Shown here: piece after piece, positions 8,837-17,806 of the stretch
How positions within the stretch are numbered: position 1 is the first letter of the stretch
Layout of the letters: the number at the start of each line of letters is the position of its first letter
Assembly: GCF_021369635.1 (NCBI RefSeq)
Contig: NZ_JAJNBZ010000003.1
Span: 248,168-312,167 of the forward strand
Source of the DNA: Paenibacillus profundus
Lineage (GTDB): Bacteria; Bacillota; Bacilli; Paenibacillales; Paenibacillaceae
DNA length: 64,000 bases
Direction of reading: 5' to 3'
Notes under the pieces: model-generated
What the model saw: only the letters and a program-made list of their open reading frames with translations
Told to the model about the DNA's origin: nothing
The model's database searches: none
Translations under genes and position numbers: made by a program

Positions 8837-9865
8837 ATGATTCGTATACAGCGTTTTCCCGTCTTTTGGCCGGTACTGGCTATGCTATTGGTAGCTGCGG
8901 CGGATGTTGCGCTGCTTCTCACCTTCTCCTCCTCCACCGTTCCGAATCTGTTATCGGTCGGAATCGCATTGGATTTCATGGTCATCCTGCCCTTGTTGTA
9001 TTTCTGGTTCCGCGTTCGCCGTGCCGACTCCCTGAAGAGAGCCGCCTTCGTCCGTTCACTTGCAGCAGGACTGGCTGGCTATGCAGCGATGAGCCTGTTC
9101 GTTCCACCTGTAGGCACAGAATTGCAGCAGCTCCTCGACGCCTTAGCCTTGGGGTGCGGCATCAGTTTGGCTGCTTATGTGCTCTATCAATTGGTGCGAG
9201 TGCAGCGGTCGTACCGGAACTCGATTGCGGAAGGCGGAGCCGCGCTGGATGCGCTGCGCTCGGCCTTCGCCGATACGGTAAGCTCGCAGAAGACGGGCGC
9301 ACTGCTTACACACGAAGCCTCAGTCTTCTATCACGCGCTGTTCAGCTGGCGGAAAAAACCTTATGCTCCAGAGCGCGCCGCTGCTTTTAGCGGTTTGGAA
9401 CAGTCCAGCATGCTCGTCATCGTCATCGGCATCATCCATGTGCTTGTCTTGGAGGGGGCTGGATTTCATTTTCTCATTCACCAATGGTCGGCGCTCGCGG
9501 CATGGATATTAACCTTGTCCAACGTATATTTCATCCTCGCCCTCATTGCAGATTATCGGCTGATGAAGCTGAACCCGGTGCTGGTCACCGATCGGGACGT
9601 GCGCATCCGCTTCGCCCATGAGATCTGGGCCGATGTGGAACGCGAGGACATCAATAGCGTGTGGATGACGAAGGAGCCGCTGCCGAAGGAGCTGGTGCGC
9701 GATACGGCTGTGCCTGTCTTCGGCACGCCGAACGTCATCCTTCAGTTCCACCGTCCGGTCACGGTGACGAGCCGCTTCGGCATGAAGCGCCAGATGAAGC
9801 AGATTGCGCTGTGCTTAGATAAGCCGCATGATTTTGTGGCTGAGGTTATGGGTGATCGGGAGTAA
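8837..9865 (+). CDS. Polytopic membrane protein, unknown function
   Basis: 342 residues with AAAGGAG nine bases before the ATG. Four hydrophobic segments lie in the first half (about 9-32, 38-57, 73-92 and 105-125) and two more near 195-220 and 230-250. The last 90 residues are soluble-looking and hold VTDRDVRIRFAHE, WADVEREDINSVW and VILQFHRPV, reminiscent of membrane proteins with a small beta-rich PH-like tail. I cannot assign a family. It stands alone between a divergent cell-wall hydrolase and a convergent operon. A transporter or sensor role would be a guess. Confidence 0.75.
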   Translation: MIRIQRFPVFWPVLAMLLVAAADVALLLTFSSSTVPNLLSVGIALDFMVILPLLYFWFRVRRADSLKRAAFVRSLAAGLAGYAAMSLFVPPVGTELQQLLDALALGCGISLAAYVLYQLVRVQRSYRNSIAEGGAALDALRSAFADTVSSQKTGALLTHEASVFYHALFSWRKKPYAPERAAAFSGLEQSSMLVIVIGIIHVLVLEGAGFHFLIHQWSALAAWILTLSNVYFILALIADYRLMKLNPVLVTDRDVRIRFAHEIWADVEREDINSVWMTKEPLPKELVRDTAVPVFGTPNVILQFHRPVTVTSRFGMKRQMKQIALCLDKPHDFVAEVMGDRE

Positions 9866-9975
9866 GGGATGGATGGTGGATTAGGAAATTGTTTTGGGAT
9901 TGACCGGGGGCCGGTTTACCTTTAGCCATGCTTTACTGTTCTTGGCAATGCGGCTTCTCAGCTTGGACAGTGGGT

Positions 9976-10009
9976 TAATAAAAGGCTGTCGAGAAAGTCT
10001 CGGCAGCCT
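9976..10009 (-). terminator. Terminator of the Fur-controlled ABC operon
   Basis: Stem AGGCTGTCGAGA/TCTCGGCAGCCT with a three-base loop; on the minus strand it is followed by TTTTATTAAC. It lies 22 bases beyond the stop at 10032 and closes the leftward operon that starts at 16589. Confidence 0.85.
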
Positions 10010-10031
10010 GTCAGGTTAATTGTTAAGAAAA

Positions 10032-10667
10032 TTATTTATTTAATCGTGATCCTTGCATTATATCTTCTTCTATCCAAGCGAGATAGCCATCCAGAAACGT
10101 TTCTACTTTTGGAATAAAACCTTGTCCGAAATGATAGTCTGGATCCAAAGTCGTTATATACATATTTCCTTTATGCGATTGACGATCAACGCAAATAATC
10201 GCTTCTCCCAGTTCATTAACGAGGACAGGCTCCGCTCCCGTCCCAGCTTCTAACCGAAATACACCGTGATAGTGCCACTTCGCATCATTGACCGAAATCT
10301 TTTGAAATAACGGATGTTCAGCATCGACCGGATACAACGGCAAATCAGCGCCTTGATTGACCCACCAGTAAAAATTAGTCGGGTAAAATTTCCAATTAAC
10401 AGGAGAAAGCCACTGTTTCTCGATTTCTCCAAAGCTAATGATATGTCCTCCCTGATCCAAGTAATGACGGAATTGCTCCGAATGCTCGCACAGCATATCC
10501 TGATTTAAGCGGGTAGGCACAATCACGTAATCGTACTGTCGCAGCTCGGTTTGATGCAGATCTAAAATGTAAATCATATCGGTAAACCGCTGGCGGTACT
10601 TTCCTTCCTTTCTCGTAAAAAAATAATGCTGGTAGCTGACACCGCCGTATAATATAGCTGTCTTCAT
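10032..10667 (-). CDS. GATase-like (ThuA-like fold) protein A, paralogue of the upstream gene
   Basis: 211 residues, similar in length and layout to the protein encoded at 10672-11310. Shared landmarks in order: a start strand (MKTAILYGG), YDYVIVPTRLNQDM, a glycine turn GGHIISFGE, then HPLF, and a late block AIICVDRQSHKGNMY. This order recalls the class I glutamine amidotransferase-like/ThuA fold, but there is no nucleophile Cys at the elbow, so classical amidotransferase activity is unlikely. AAGGAG precedes the ATG. It is the last gene of a Fur-box operon with a peptide/nickel-type ABC transporter, suggesting a role in handling an imported metal chelate. That role is inference. Confidence 0.72.
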   Translation of the reverse strand: MKTAILYGGVSYQHYFFTRKEGKYRQRFTDMIYILDLHQTELRQYDYVIVPTRLNQDMLCEHSEQFRHYLDQGGHIISFGEIEKQWLSPVNWKFYPTNFYWWVNQGADLPLYPVDAEHPLFQKISVNDAKWHYHGVFRLEAGTGAEPVLVNELGEAIICVDRQSHKGNMYITTLDPDYHFGQGFIPKVETFLDGYLAWIEEDIMQGSRLNK

Positions 10668-10671
10668 CGTC

Positions 10672-11310
10672 TTAACTCCTTATAGAGGTTGTGAACACGA
10701 AATTATACTCTCTATCGATCCAAGCCAACAACTGCTGACCCATTCTTCGAGCTGTTGTCGTGTCGGACAATCCGTATGCTAGCAGATCGGTACCTGCACC
10801 TGCCAAAATCGTCCCTCTGGTCGTATGACGATCAATATAAACAACCGTCTGACCCGAATTATCCCATAACGCAATTTCTGCATGTGCAGGCGCCTCGAAA
10901 TAGCCCCGCGAGAAGAAGCCTTTTACACCGCGTCGATAATTCAGGTCGTACTCCGTTACACCTCGAAAGAGTGGATGCTCATCATGAGCAAGTATGGTCC
11001 GTGCATTCGTGTCTAGTGAGCTTCGAATCCACAAGCTATTTCCGGGCAGCCATGGCAAAAATAGTTGGGCAAAAGAAACAACAATTCGTCCCTGCTCCAA
11101 AAACTGCGCTATACTATCACGATGTTGATACAAAAATTCCTCATCTATATTGTTAGGCACAATTAGGGCACCGTATGGTGCCAGTCTATCAATCGTCATA
11201 TCATACAAGAACATGCGCTCTAGCCGATTGCAGTACAATTCATGCCGATACACTCGTGAGGGACTGTCCGAATAGGAATCTAAAAAAGCAATTTTTATGG
11301 GCGTCGTCAT
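10672..11310 (-). CDS. GATase-like (ThuA-like fold) protein B, paralogue of the downstream gene
   Basis: 212 residues. It matches its neighbour at 10032-10667 in overall plan: IKIAFLDSYSDSPSRVYRHE, YGALIVPNNIDEEFLYQHRD, an elbow-like GRIVVSFAQLFLPWLPG, HPLFRGV and TVVYIDRHTTRGTILAGAG. Two adjacent diverged copies point to an old tandem duplication. As in the partner, no catalytic Cys is seen at the elbow. The gap between the two genes is four bases, so they are surely co-translated. The closest SD (GGGAGG) lies 15 bases from the ATG, next to the stop of the ATPase gene. Function unknown. Confidence 0.72.
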   Translation of the reverse strand: MTTPIKIAFLDSYSDSPSRVYRHELYCNRLERMFLYDMTIDRLAPYGALIVPNNIDEEFLYQHRDSIAQFLEQGRIVVSFAQLFLPWLPGNSLWIRSSLDTNARTILAHDEHPLFRGVTEYDLNYRRGVKGFFSRGYFEAPAHAEIALWDNSGQTVVYIDRHTTRGTILAGAGTDLLAYGLSDTTTARRMGQQLLAWIDREYNFVFTTSIRS

Positions 11311-11330
11311 GGTGCTATAAACTAACCTCC

Positions 11331-12083
11331 CTAAGCATAGTCATCGTAACAAGCTTCTATTAGTGATTTGGTATACGCGTTAGCGGGATGCTGCAATACG
11401 TCCTCTGTCGCTCCCATCTCAAGCAGCATGCCGTTTTTCATGACAGCGATAGCATCTGCGAAGCCGCGAATCGTTTCAAGTCGATGCGTAATAAATAAGA
11501 AAGACATGTTATGATCCCGCTTCAATTCAGACAGTAAGCTTAAAATGTCCCGTTCTGTTATCGGATCAAGCGCCGATGTGATTTCATCGGCAATAAGCAG
11601 TTCAGGCTCCAGCGCTAATGCACGCGCAATGGCAATTCGCTGCTTCTGCCCGCCTGAGCATTCGGTAGGCAGTCTCTCTAACAGCTCATGAGGCAGTCGA
11701 ACTCGTTCTAGCAGCTCCTCGACTTTCCGTTGTGACGCCAACTTCGTCCACTTGTTCAAAATAAGCGGCTCGGCAATGATGTCTTTGATTTTCCAATACG
11801 GATTGAGGGAGCGATCTGGGTTTTGAAATACGATTTGCACTTGCCGCGACTGCTCGTGGCGCTGCAAGTGCGCTTGCAGCTGTATTGGAGCTCCTCTCCA
11901 GAAAATAGAACCCTCTGTCGGCTGCTGCAATCCGACAATAAACTCGGCCAGTGTCGATTTCCCAGATCCGCTTTCTCCTACTAACGCAAATACCTCATGC
12001 TCAGGAATCGAGAACGATACGTCCTGAACCGCAAATTGCTTGGACTGACCAAAGCGCTTTGAAATATGCTTCAGCTCGAGCAT
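11331..12083 (-). CDS. Peptide/nickel-type ABC transporter ATPase (OppF/DppF/CntF-like)
   Basis: 250 residues from the start MLELKHISKRFGQSKQ, chosen because AAGGAG lies eight bases ahead; a GTG nine bases upstream is also in frame. Walker A GESGSGKST, Q-loop FQNPDRSLNP, signature CSGGQKQRIAIARAL, Walker B LLIADEIT and switch ITH are intact. It lacks the longer Cys-rich C-terminal extension of many OppD/F proteins. It supplies one of the two ATPase halves; the other is fused to a permease in the gene just upstream. Context and the Fur box suggest import of a metal complex, though peptides are possible. Confidence 0.88.
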   Translation of the reverse strand: MLELKHISKRFGQSKQFAVQDVSFSIPEHEVFALVGESGSGKSTLAEFIVGLQQPTEGSIFWRGAPIQLQAHLQRHEQSRQVQIVFQNPDRSLNPYWKIKDIIAEPLILNKWTKLASQRKVEELLERVRLPHELLERLPTECSGGQKQRIAIARALALEPELLIADEITSALDPITERDILSLLSELKRDHNMSFLFITHRLETIRGFADAIAVMKNGMLLEMGATEDVLQHPANAYTKSLIEACYDDYA

Positions 12084-12111
12084 CGCTTGCACTCCTTACC
12101 TCATTCATTTA

Positions 12112-12226
12112 TAGAGGTTGTTCAAAAAGTCCGCTGCTCATGTAGTCCGGCCTACATTCCGCTGCTCCTTCTTCAAGTTCCTGCAACCCTCTCGGTGCTG
12201 AAAACCGACCTTTTTGAACTCTTCAC
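12112..12226 (-). repeat. MITE-like repeat, copy A
   Basis: About 110 bp with inverted ends: GTTGTTCAAAAAGTCCGC on the left against AGTTCAAAAAGGTCGG read from the right on the other strand. Read on the minus strand it runs GTTCAAAAA..TTTTCAG.ACCGAGA to TTTTTGAACAACCTCT, matching the element at 32686-32886. It overlaps the 3' end of the fused permease-ATPase gene and supplies about its last 25 codons and stop. Confidence 0.65.
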
Positions 12227-14000
12227 TTATATGTCTTCGTCTTATCGATGGCATAAGCGCCTGCAGTTCACGACTGTAGCTCGTTGCAGGATGGTGCAGC
12301 CACTGCTCCGCAGGCGCGTGCTCCAGCAGCTGACCATCTTTGATGATCATCATGTCGTCAGCCACCCGCAGCGCCGCCTGATGATCATGCGTAATCAGCA
12401 GCAGCGTCATCCCATGCTCTCTAACCTTAGTGACGAGCAAATTAAGAATCTCCCACTTCACGATAGGATCGAGCGCACCTGTCGGCTCATCAGCAATCAG
12501 CAGACTTGGCTTATTAATTAGCGCCAGTGCTAGTAATGCGCGGCCGAGCATACCTCCGCTTAATTCATGCGGGTAGCTGTCCAGCAGCCGATCAGAAAGC
12601 TGCACCTCTCGCAATGCCTGCTTGGCGGCAAGCCGTTTCTCCGATACAGTGATGCTTGATGCGTCCGTCCCCTGCATCGCCTCCATGAACTGTTGACCAA
12701 TAGTCAACAGTGGATTGAAGCTAAGTCGCGGGTCCTGAACAATAAATGCAGCGTCGACCCAGCGGTTTATACCTCGTTCAGCACTGCTCCCATTCGTTGC
12801 ACAGATGTTACTTGTGTCACTTGTGCCACTTGTCTCGCTTGAGCCATTTGTGCCGCCACTACGAATATACACCGCTCCACTCATCACATCATCCGGAAGC
12901 AAGCCGTATACAGCCCGAGCCAGCGTCGTTTTGCCTGAACCCGACTCGCCAATAATAGCCGTGACGCTTCCTGCTGCGATAGAAAAAGACATCGGCTGCA
13001 AAATCGTACGCCCATTGTGCACCACGCTTAAATCGTGAACCACAACCGCGTTATCCGATCCAGCATGAGTCGCAGTACAATGTTCAGTACGTTGAGTTTG
13101 CTCGGCTGCCTTGACACTGGAATGCGCACATGGCACAGACGCAGCAATTTCACTGGAAGCAAGCAGCAGCTTGACCCTGCTGCTGGGGCTGTAGGAACGC
13201 AGCAATCTGTTCCCTTGCTGATGCTCGCCTTCGCTTAATAAAGCAAGTCCAATCGTTACGAGCAGGAGCGCCAGCATAGGCGGTACAATCGTCCACTGCC
13301 AAGCTGTTGTCATCCACGTTTCGGTTTGATGGAAAGCTTGCTCCAGCATTTTTCCCCAGGTCGGTTGGTTCGGATCGCCCAGACCAAGGAAAGACAAGCT
13401 CGCCTCCATCGTCACCGCCTGACGGAACGATAGAATGAACTTCGTTCGCAAGAGTGGAACGATAAAGGGCATCAGGTGCTTTCGCAAAATATAGCTTGGC
13501 TTTCCATGAAACAACTGTGACGCCTTCACGAATTCCCGCTCACGCAGCGATAACACAGAGGCTCGAATGAGCCTCATATATCCGGGCCAAGTAAGCAAGC
13601 CAAGCGTTACAATCAACTGCCAGACGCCACCTGATGTAAAGGCGGCTACAATAAGTACAAGGAGCAAAGAAGGCAGCACAAGCAGCACATTCGCCAATCC
13701 GTTAATCAATGGATCAAGCCTTTTGAAATAACCCGCCATAAGTCCAAGCACACCACTTAGCGTGGTGCTCAGAACGGCAACGCCTAGCCCGATTAAGAGC
13801 GTCGTACGTGCCCCGTAACTGAGCTGACTGAACACGTCCTGGCCTAGCGCATTGGTGCCGAGCCAATTCACACTCGATGGAGTGAGCAGTCGTTCGCCAT
13901 CAAATGCAAAGGGCTCTACACCTGCGAGCAGAGGCCCTGCGAGAGCTAATCCAACAAAACATGCTACGATAACGCTGCCTGCTTTTTTTGATCGGTTCAT
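12138..14000 (-). CDS. Fused ABC permease-ATPase, peptide/nickel type (CntC-CntD-like fusion)
   Basis: 620 residues. Residues 1 to about 270 are a DppC/OppC-type permease with six spans and the inner-membrane loop SQLFHGKPSYILRKHLMPFI. From about 320 an ATPase domain follows: Walker A GESGSGKTT, Q-loop IVQDPRLSFNPL, signature ELSGGMLGRALLALAL, Walker B LLIADEPTGALDP and switch LLITHD. A Ser/Thr/Gly-rich insert (SSETSGTSDTSN) sits between Walker A and the Q-loop. The ATG overlaps the TGA of the upstream permease. The last ~25 residues (EEFKKVGFQHREGCRNLKKE) are encoded by a MITE-like repeat, so the native C terminus was probably replaced. The domain order matches separate permease and ATPase genes in nickel/opine-metal importers. 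Confidence 0.88.
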   Translation of the reverse strand: MNRSKKAGSVIVACFVGLALAGPLLAGVEPFAFDGERLLTPSSVNWLGTNALGQDVFSQLSYGARTTLLIGLGVAVLSTTLSGVLGLMAGYFKRLDPLINGLANVLLVLPSLLLVLIVAAFTSGGVWQLIVTLGLLTWPGYMRLIRASVLSLREREFVKASQLFHGKPSYILRKHLMPFIVPLLRTKFILSFRQAVTMEASLSFLGLGDPNQPTWGKMLEQAFHQTETWMTTAWQWTIVPPMLALLLVTIGLALLSEGEHQQGNRLLRSYSPSSRVKLLLASSEIAASVPCAHSSVKAAEQTQRTEHCTATHAGSDNAVVVHDLSVVHNGRTILQPMSFSIAAGSVTAIIGESGSGKTTLARAVYGLLPDDVMSGAVYIRSGGTNGSSETSGTSDTSNICATNGSSAERGINRWVDAAFIVQDPRLSFNPLLTIGQQFMEAMQGTDASSITVSEKRLAAKQALREVQLSDRLLDSYPHELSGGMLGRALLALALINKPSLLIADEPTGALDPIVKWEILNLLVTKVREHGMTLLLITHDHQAALRVADDMMIIKDGQLLEHAPAEQWLHHPATSYSRELQALMPSIRRRHISEEFKKVGFQHREGCRNLKKEQRNVGRTT

Positions 14001-14989
14001 CACGCTCCCCCCTGCTTTCCTGTCTGGATTCGAGGGTCAAGCAGCGGGTATATCCTATCTGCGGCCATATTGAGCAGCAATACAAAAACGGTCATCAGCA
14101 CAAAAAGTCCGTGCAGCAGCGGGTAATCCCGCGCCAAAATCGCTTCCTGCAACAAATTACCGATGCCCGGGTACGAAAATACGGTTTCTACGAGTACCGA
14201 TCCGGCCAGCAGCCCGCCAAGTCGGACAACAACCATCGTTATAATAGGGAGAATGGCGTTTCGCAGAACGTGTCTGTACAAAATAGTGCCGCTGCCCACA
14301 CCTTTGGCTAATGCAAATTCAATAAACGGCTCGCGCAGCACCCGGATAGCTTCATTGCGCATCAGTAAATAGATGCTGGCCGTATTCGCCACCGTCAAGG
14401 TCACGACAGGCAGAACTGCATGCCAAGACACGTCTATCAAAAGGTCCCACCAACCGTTAGGTGTATAAAAAGGCGTCGCCGCACCACCGAGAGGAAACCA
14501 ATCCCATTTCACCGAAAATCCGAGAACGAATAACATCCCTGTCAAAAAATCCGGGATCGTGCTGACACTAATCATAGAGAGAAACCATCCGCGATCATGA
14601 TCCCCTGCATGCCGCCATGCAGATAGCAATCCTGCAACTATGCCGATCACGATTGACAACACGGTTGCCACGCCAACGATGAGCAGCGTCCACGGGAGAC
14701 GATTCATAATCACTTCATAGACTGGCATTTTATAGGTAAACGACTGCCCGAAATCGAAGGTGAATATCCCCTTCACGTAGTCCGCAAGTTGCATCCATGC
14801 CGATTCATCAAGATGATAGTAGTCCCTCATCGCTACTTTTTGCGCATCCGAGATAAAAACAGGGCCGTCTTCCCCGCCCTCCAAAAAATCAATAGGCCCC
14901 CCCGGCAGCAGCCGAGGGAGAACAAAATTCAAAAGCAGTACAAAGAACAGCACATACAAATAGGTGACAGTGTGCTTACTTCTTCGCAT
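14000..14989 (-). CDS. Peptide/nickel-type ABC transporter permease (DppB/CntB-like)
   Basis: 329 residues with an N-terminal span, the large external loop usual for DppB-type permeases (LLPGGPIDFLEGGEDGPVFI, then FDFGQSF) and five more spans. The cytoplasmic EAA-like loop reads FALAKGVGSGTILYRHVLRN. The gene overlaps the 3' end of the binding-protein gene by 14 bases and its stop overlaps the next start, so the operon is tightly coupled. It forms the channel with the permease half of the fused protein downstream. Confidence 0.9.
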   Translation of the reverse strand: MRRSKHTVTYLYVLFFVLLLNFVLPRLLPGGPIDFLEGGEDGPVFISDAQKVAMRDYYHLDESAWMQLADYVKGIFTFDFGQSFTYKMPVYEVIMNRLPWTLLIVGVATVLSIVIGIVAGLLSAWRHAGDHDRGWFLSMISVSTIPDFLTGMLFVLGFSVKWDWFPLGGAATPFYTPNGWWDLLIDVSWHAVLPVVTLTVANTASIYLLMRNEAIRVLREPFIEFALAKGVGSGTILYRHVLRNAILPIITMVVVRLGGLLAGSVLVETVFSYPGIGNLLQEAILARDYPLLHGLFVLMTVFVLLLNMAADRIYPLLDPRIQTGKQGGA

Positions 14990-16589
14990 CGATGAATGCC
15001 GCCTTGTTGTCCCATAGCGGTATGCCGTCCGCTATACCGCCATAGGTGTTGAACCAACGGTCAAACTCAGCTGCCTTGTAAAGGAAATAAAATGGACGAT
15101 GATACAAGACGAGTGTCGGCAATTCCTCTGACAAGATCATTTGCATTTCGCCTACAATCTCTTTTCGTTTCGCAGTATCCAGCTCTTGCAGCTGCTCCAG
15201 CGCTAGCTGCTGGAACTGTTGATGGTCAAACAAGCTGCCTCTGGCTGCAAATGAATTGCTCGCTTTTCCTAAAAACCATAGTCTTAAGAAGTCTGGGTCG
15301 CCGCTCAACCCGATATGCCCAGTTAGCGCCATATCGTATTTGTTCTCACCCATTGCAGAGGTGAACGTCGCCCCATCCACCTGTTGAATGTTCAACTCGA
15401 TACCGACCTTTTTCAGCATCTCCTTCATCATTTGCGCTTCTTTGGAAGTTGAGGAGACTATCAGGCTCAGCTTCAAGTCTTGGCGTACGCCGTTGCCGTC
15501 TTTGCGGTAACCAAGCTCGTCGAGCATTTGTTCAGCTTTGGCCGTGTTATATTCATAGGTCTTAACCCTGTCGTTGTACCATGGCGAATCCGGTGGAATA
15601 ATCCCACCGCTGCCCGGAATAGGTGTCCCGCCCACAATTTTGCTAGCCATTTCCGTACGATCAAGCGCATATGCCAATGCCTGGCGCAATCGCTTATCCT
15701 TTAATTGCGGATGGCTATGGTTAAATACGACGCGGACCGCACTGCCTGCCGGCTCGCTCTTCATAACATGAAAGCCTTCCTTCTGAAGTTGCTCCGCTTC
15801 CCGATAGTTTAAAGTCGATGCCGCATTAATTTCATTTTTCTGCAGGGACAGCACTTTGTTTTTCGCATCCATGTATGCAACATCCTTTACGTTCACGCTT
15901 CCCTTGAAATAGTTATCATTGGCGCTGAACCAATATTGTCCCGACTTCTCATCATACTGCTTTAGCGTAAATGGACCTGTGCCGACCAGTGCTGACGGAT
16001 CGCGATAAGAGATCGGCTCGCTTACTTTTTCCCATACATGCTTCGGAATAATCGGCACGATCCCCACCAGATCGCTTAAAAATGGAGCGTACTTGTTATT
16101 CAACTGAAACTCAACCGTGCTGTCTCCCGTTTTGGACACAGATTTGATTTGGCTAATGTCACCTGTCCATGGAAACGGGTGTTCCTTTACGTATTCATAT
16201 GTAAACACGACATCATCTGCGGACAATGCGGTTCCGTCATGCCATTTCACATCCTGCTCCAACGTGAACGTATACCGCAATCCATCCTCAGACACCTTCC
16301 ACGAATTAGCGAGCCATGGAATAACCCCTGTGCCGTCTTTCCAGGTTAAGGTGTCAAACAAGAAGCTGTTGCGCAAATACCCGCCCGGGCCTGACGACTT
16401 GAAAGCAAACGGCGATGGATAGCCGCTGTCCTGCCATCCGATTCGGATTGAAGGCTGCGCCTCTGCTGTTGAGGTTTGCGGCGCCTTTTCATTTTCTATC
16501 GGTGTAGATGTATTCGATGAACTGCATCCTGACAGTAAAATGAATGCCGTTAATAGTAAGACTAAGTATGATATTTTGCGAAATCGCAT
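14976..16589 (-). CDS. Substrate-binding lipoprotein, peptide/nickel ABC family (SBP_bac_5)
   Basis: 537 residues. A type II signal peptide ends in the lipobox LLSGC, giving lipidated Cys22, followed by a Ser/Thr linker. Family 5 landmarks: WKVSEDGLRYTFTLEQDVKW, WHDGTALSADDVVFTYE, GTGPFTL and ALAYALDR. The family binds peptides, nickel-histidine or metallophore complexes outside the membrane. It is the first gene of a six-gene leftward operon; AAGGAG precedes the ATG. A promoter (TTGATT, 17 bases, TATCTT) lies upstream with a Fur box over its -35. Regulation by iron suggests a metal chelate as substrate, but nothing in the sequence alone separates this from peptide. Confidence 0.9.
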   Translation of the reverse strand: MRFRKISYLVLLLTAFILLSGCSSSNTSTPIENEKAPQTSTAEAQPSIRIGWQDSGYPSPFAFKSSGPGGYLRNSFLFDTLTWKDGTGVIPWLANSWKVSEDGLRYTFTLEQDVKWHDGTALSADDVVFTYEYVKEHPFPWTGDISQIKSVSKTGDSTVEFQLNNKYAPFLSDLVGIVPIIPKHVWEKVSEPISYRDPSALVGTGPFTLKQYDEKSGQYWFSANDNYFKGSVNVKDVAYMDAKNKVLSLQKNEINAASTLNYREAEQLQKEGFHVMKSEPAGSAVRVVFNHSHPQLKDKRLRQALAYALDRTEMASKIVGGTPIPGSGGIIPPDSPWYNDRVKTYEYNTAKAEQMLDELGYRKDGNGVRQDLKLSLIVSSTSKEAQMMKEMLKKVGIELNIQQVDGATFTSAMGENKYDMALTGHIGLSGDPDFLRLWFLGKASNSFAARGSLFDHQQFQQLALEQLQELDTAKRKEIVGEMQMILSEELPTLVLYHRPFYFLYKAAEFDRWFNTYGGIADGIPLWDNKAAFIDAKK

Positions 16590-16636
16590 GGAAATAACAC
16601 TCCTTTTCTCGACTCAAGCTGTAACGTACAAAATTT

Positions 16637-16669
16637 AAGATAAATTAGTTGATAATGAAAATCAATATC
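16637..16669 (-). promoter_or_regulatory. Promoter of the ABC operon with Fur box
   Basis: Minus-strand -35 TTGATT (16660-16665) and -10 TATCTT (16637-16642), 17 bases apart. The box GATAATGAAAATCAATATC at 16651-16669 differs from the classic 19-base Fur consensus at two positions and covers the -35. Fur would block transcription when iron is plentiful. Confidence 0.8.
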
Positions 16670-16779
16670 AATAACAGGAGTAATATATGGAATAATAGCG
16701 GCATAGCTTATTTGATTCCGCTTTCATATTAAAATCTAATAGATGTATTAAAAAGAACGATAGGTTTATTGTTTTAATT

Positions 16780-16812
16780 GATATTGATTATCAATATCAT
16801 ATTTAGTATACT
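16780..16812 (+). promoter_or_regulatory. Promoter of the LysR gene with perfect-palindrome Fur box
   Basis: GATATTGATTATCAATATC at 16780-16798 is a perfect 9-1-9 palindrome with three differences from the 19-base consensus; in the 7-1-7 view TGATATTGATTATCA has one mismatch. It overlaps the -35 TTGATT (16784-16789), which is 17 bases from the -10 TATACT (16807-16812). Confidence 0.8.
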
Positions 16813-16849
16813 CTCTACTATTCTCATTCCCCCTTAGGAGGCTGCATTC

Positions 16850-17755
16850 ATGAAGGTTCTCGATAAAATGGAAACTTTTTTGACGTTAGCTGAATGCGGG
16901 TCTTTTTCCGAAACGGCGAAGCGACTCTTCTGCTCTCAACCGACGGTAACCAGCCACATTCAACAGTTGGAGGAGCAATTCGAGGCAACGCTGTTGATTC
17001 GCTCGGGAAAATCGGTGCGTTTGACACCACAGGGGGAAGTATTGCACGAGTATGCAAAAAAAATGGTTGCTCTATTTGATGAGGCTTCGCTGAGCATCAA
17101 GAACGCGGGTCTTTCGAGCCCTGTGCTTTCGCTATATGCCAGCAACTATATGGGGGTATACGTGCTGCCGGATATTTTGCGGCGGTTTCACCACAGCTAT
17201 CCACAGCAGCATTTTGAACTCCATACGTATCGATATACAGATTTAATTAACATGCTTATGGAGGAAAAAATCAATATGGCTTTCCTGCCTATTTATGAGG
17301 AAGACAAATATGTTCAGGCTCAATTTGATTCCTTTGTGCTGTTTAAAGATGAGTTTGTGCTCGTGCTTCCGCCGGATCATGCATGGGCGGAGCGGAAGAT
17401 GCTGTATGCTCGCGATATTGCCCGCACAACGCTGCTGCTGCCGCAAAATAGCTATTTGCAGGATTGTATTTTATCTCCGATCTATGAGTTGGGGATACAG
17501 CCAGATACGATCCATATGAGCAGCTTTGAGGTGATCAAGGAATCCATTAAGGCTGGATTGGGCTCTGCCTTTATTCCCTACTATGCCGCACGTGGTTCAC
17601 TAGATGCAGGCGAGCTCATAACGAAGCCCGTATACGGTTTGCGCATCGAACGACGCAACGGATTCATTCATCGGAAGCGCAAGCCGCTTACCCAAATCGA
17701 GACCGCTTTTTGCGAATGTGCTCAGGACGCTTTAATTTTGAATTGTAACGCTTAA
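16850..17755 (+). CDS. LysR-family transcriptional regulator
   Basis: 301 residues, typical LysR length. The N-terminal winged helix-turn-helix is clear: MKVLDKMETFLTLAECGSFS, ETAKRLFCSQPTVTSHIQQL and then LEEQFEATLLIR. The effector domain runs from about 90 to the end. TTAGGAGG precedes the ATG. It diverges from the ABC operon and its own promoter carries a Fur box, so it is itself predicted to be iron-repressed. It probably adds a second, effector-dependent control on the transporter operon; the effector is unknown. Confidence 0.92.
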   Translation: MKVLDKMETFLTLAECGSFSETAKRLFCSQPTVTSHIQQLEEQFEATLLIRSGKSVRLTPQGEVLHEYAKKMVALFDEASLSIKNAGLSSPVLSLYASNYMGVYVLPDILRRFHHSYPQQHFELHTYRYTDLINMLMEEKINMAFLPIYEEDKYVQAQFDSFVLFKDEFVLVLPPDHAWAERKMLYARDIARTTLLLPQNSYLQDCILSPIYELGIQPDTIHMSSFEVIKESIKAGLGSAFIPYYAARGSLDAGELITKPVYGLRIERRNGFIHRKRKPLTQIETAFCECAQDALILNCNA

Positions 17756-17806
17756 TCATACTTGCTACGCCCTTTTTGGGATGCGTACGTTTTGGAGGCT
17801 AGACAT

